Of a DNA stretch of 64,000 nucleotides, positions 62,841 to 64,000 are shown piece after piece (position 1 is the stretch's first letter; every line of letters begins with the position of its first letter). Made by a program: the position numbers and the translations under genes. Source of the stretch: Onchocerca volvulus (taxonomy: Eukaryota; Nematoda; Chromadorea; Rhabditida; Onchocercidae); NCBI GenBank assembly GCA_000499405.2, contig HG738140.1, positions 2,127,024 to 2,191,023 of the forward strand. The letters are read 5' to 3'. The notes below the pieces were generated by a model. The model was not told the DNA's origin, ran no database searches, and was given only the letters and a program-made list of their open reading frames with translations.

Positions 62841-63246
62841 ATGGAGGAAACGGAAGCTGATTTGCCGATAGAGGCAATCGGAGATGATGAAATGCCGGAC
62901 TTGGTAGAAACAGTTCCTATACATTTTGCTACCTTACCTTCCCAGATGCAAAATGAAGATATCAATCCATCGACGGAAAAGGAATTTAGCGTGGTGAGTT
63001 TGCTTTATTGATGAATTTGAAATATTGCTATCAAGATTTATAATATGGTCCATGTATTTCTAAGTTCAATAAGGTTTTTGGATGGAATATTATGAAGTTT
63101 TCTTGAGAAAATTCTTTAGACTTGAATTATTCAATTGAAATAATTGATATAAACTATATAGGTATTGCAATAATTGTTCCATTTATTGATATGTTGCATG
63201 GTGTATAATCGTGCATTTTGTTTTCTGACAGGTTTCCCCTCTATAG
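62841..63246 (+). CDS. Small acidic protein, unknown function (tentative)
   Basis: Two exons, 62841-62993 and 63232-63246, joined by a strong donor (GTGAGT) and acceptor (TTTCTGACAG) in phase 0; 55 codons. The protein is acidic (MEETEADLPIEAIGDDEM, then PDLVETVP) with no signal peptide, membrane segment or known domain. The stretch DDEMPDLVE weakly recalls the acidic tail of NAC/BTF3 proteins, but no NAC domain is present, so I do not assign it. It stands out as less AT-rich than its surroundings and sits behind a trans-splice-type acceptor in the same orientation as UTP13. Alternatives: the first exon of a longer gene with a different second exon beyond the window, or a chance frame. Confidence 0.45.
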
Positions 63247-64000
63247 ATCCAACCAGTATTGTTCGAAAATAGTCAGCGAATATGTATCTCGAAACATGCC
63301 CTTTGCTTTGTTTTTTTAAGCAAGATTTTTATGACTTTAGTTTAATATTTATAAAGTAATCCCAAGAGATATTTAAATGGAGATATATTATTAAAAGCAT
63401 TAATTTAGAAAAATAGAAGACAAGAGAAATTCAATGCAAAATACATTATTAGAAAAATATATCAAAAGAAGTTAATTGGAATATTTTCTTTTATCTTTCT
63501 TGTGGTGTATTAGAAATTTAAAAATTCCAACAATTATTAACATTCTAAATAAGAGCAACATGATGACACAATATGTCAAAAGAACGAAAAGGATGGTCCC
63601 CACTGCACACTGTTTAAGATTGAGCACCCACTTTTGAAATGTTCATTTTTTCATTTTTTACCAAAGTGCACTTTCCGCAACACAGAACAAAGTGTTATGG
63701 TGATACACGCAACTGTTGCGTTTTATCGCCAACAGTCGCATAAAAATGCATTGGTTAAATTTTATTGCTTCTGGTATATTTTTGCAATTGATTTAAAAAA
63801 AAAAAAAAAAACAGAACATAGGGAAGGAAGACCTACCGCATTGAAACATTAGACACAAATTTTAATGGCATTCATATATAATATTCTTTCTTTCATTTTC
63901 TTTCTCTTCCTCTCTTTCGTTCAATATAAGCGGATAAATAACAAAAATGCTATTAAAGAATTTTTTTTTTTTCTAGTCAAACAGTCGGTAGCTTTTGATT
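63247..64000. other. 3' flank to end of window
   Basis: No gene recognised. A slightly GC-richer stretch at about 63590-63770 is open for 72 codons on the + strand, but it has no domain and no convincing splice sites. It could be 3' UTR of the small acidic gene or the start of a neighbour. Confidence 0.4.

Noticed and set aside
1..64000. Search for tRNA, rRNA, CRISPR arrays, bacterial-type operons or viral genes
   Set aside because: No cloverleaf A/B-box pairs, rRNA cores, regularly spaced repeats with unique spacers, Shine-Dalgarno-led gene runs or capsid/polymerase frames were seen on either strand.

Overview
The window looks like nuclear DNA of a parasitic roundworm, most likely a clade III (spirurid or filarial-type) nematode. 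It is strongly AT-rich and full of A/T homopolymers. Genes are split by many short-to-medium introns with GT...TTTCAG-type borders, and most start codons lie shortly behind a splice-acceptor-like TTTTCAG, as expected for spliced-leader trans-splicing. The proteins are closest to nematode and animal families. The species assignment is inference.

I rebuilt nine genes exon by exon by joining open frames at splice sites and checking phase at each junction. All nine lie on the + strand. In order: (1) rapsyn homologue (5428-12229); (2) large secreted cysteine-repeat protein (16637-21404); (3) PDZ/ZASP-type muscle scaffold (24420-28572); (4) ZIP zinc transporter (33991-37136); (5) TBC1D2/TBC-2 Rab GAP (38159-45571); (6) paired-like homeobox protein, DRGX/Rax type (48939-51915); (7) CHORD-CS co-chaperone (54007-56639); (8) UTP13/TBL3 WD40 ribosome-biogenesis protein (57240-62454); (9) tentative 55-residue acidic protein (62841-63246). 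Each model sums to a whole number of codons and the recognised ones give near family-typical lengths.

The most unusual gene is the cysteine-repeat protein. It carries nine copies of a module made of two C-(x3-C)3 segments joined by a 6-9 residue loop, a pattern I cannot match to a named family. Its third exon can only be joined to its fourth through a donor reading AT instead of GT; unspliced, it stops after 93 residues.

Genes 7-9 look like an operon: each downstream gene begins about 205 bases after an AATAAA of the gene before, directly behind a trans-splice-type acceptor.

Intergenic and intronic DNA holds several minisatellites and tandem duplications, a 68-base poly(A) tract, a short Helitron-like element with both ends (48104-48335), and related fragments. 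No tRNA, rRNA, CRISPR array or virus-like gene was seen.
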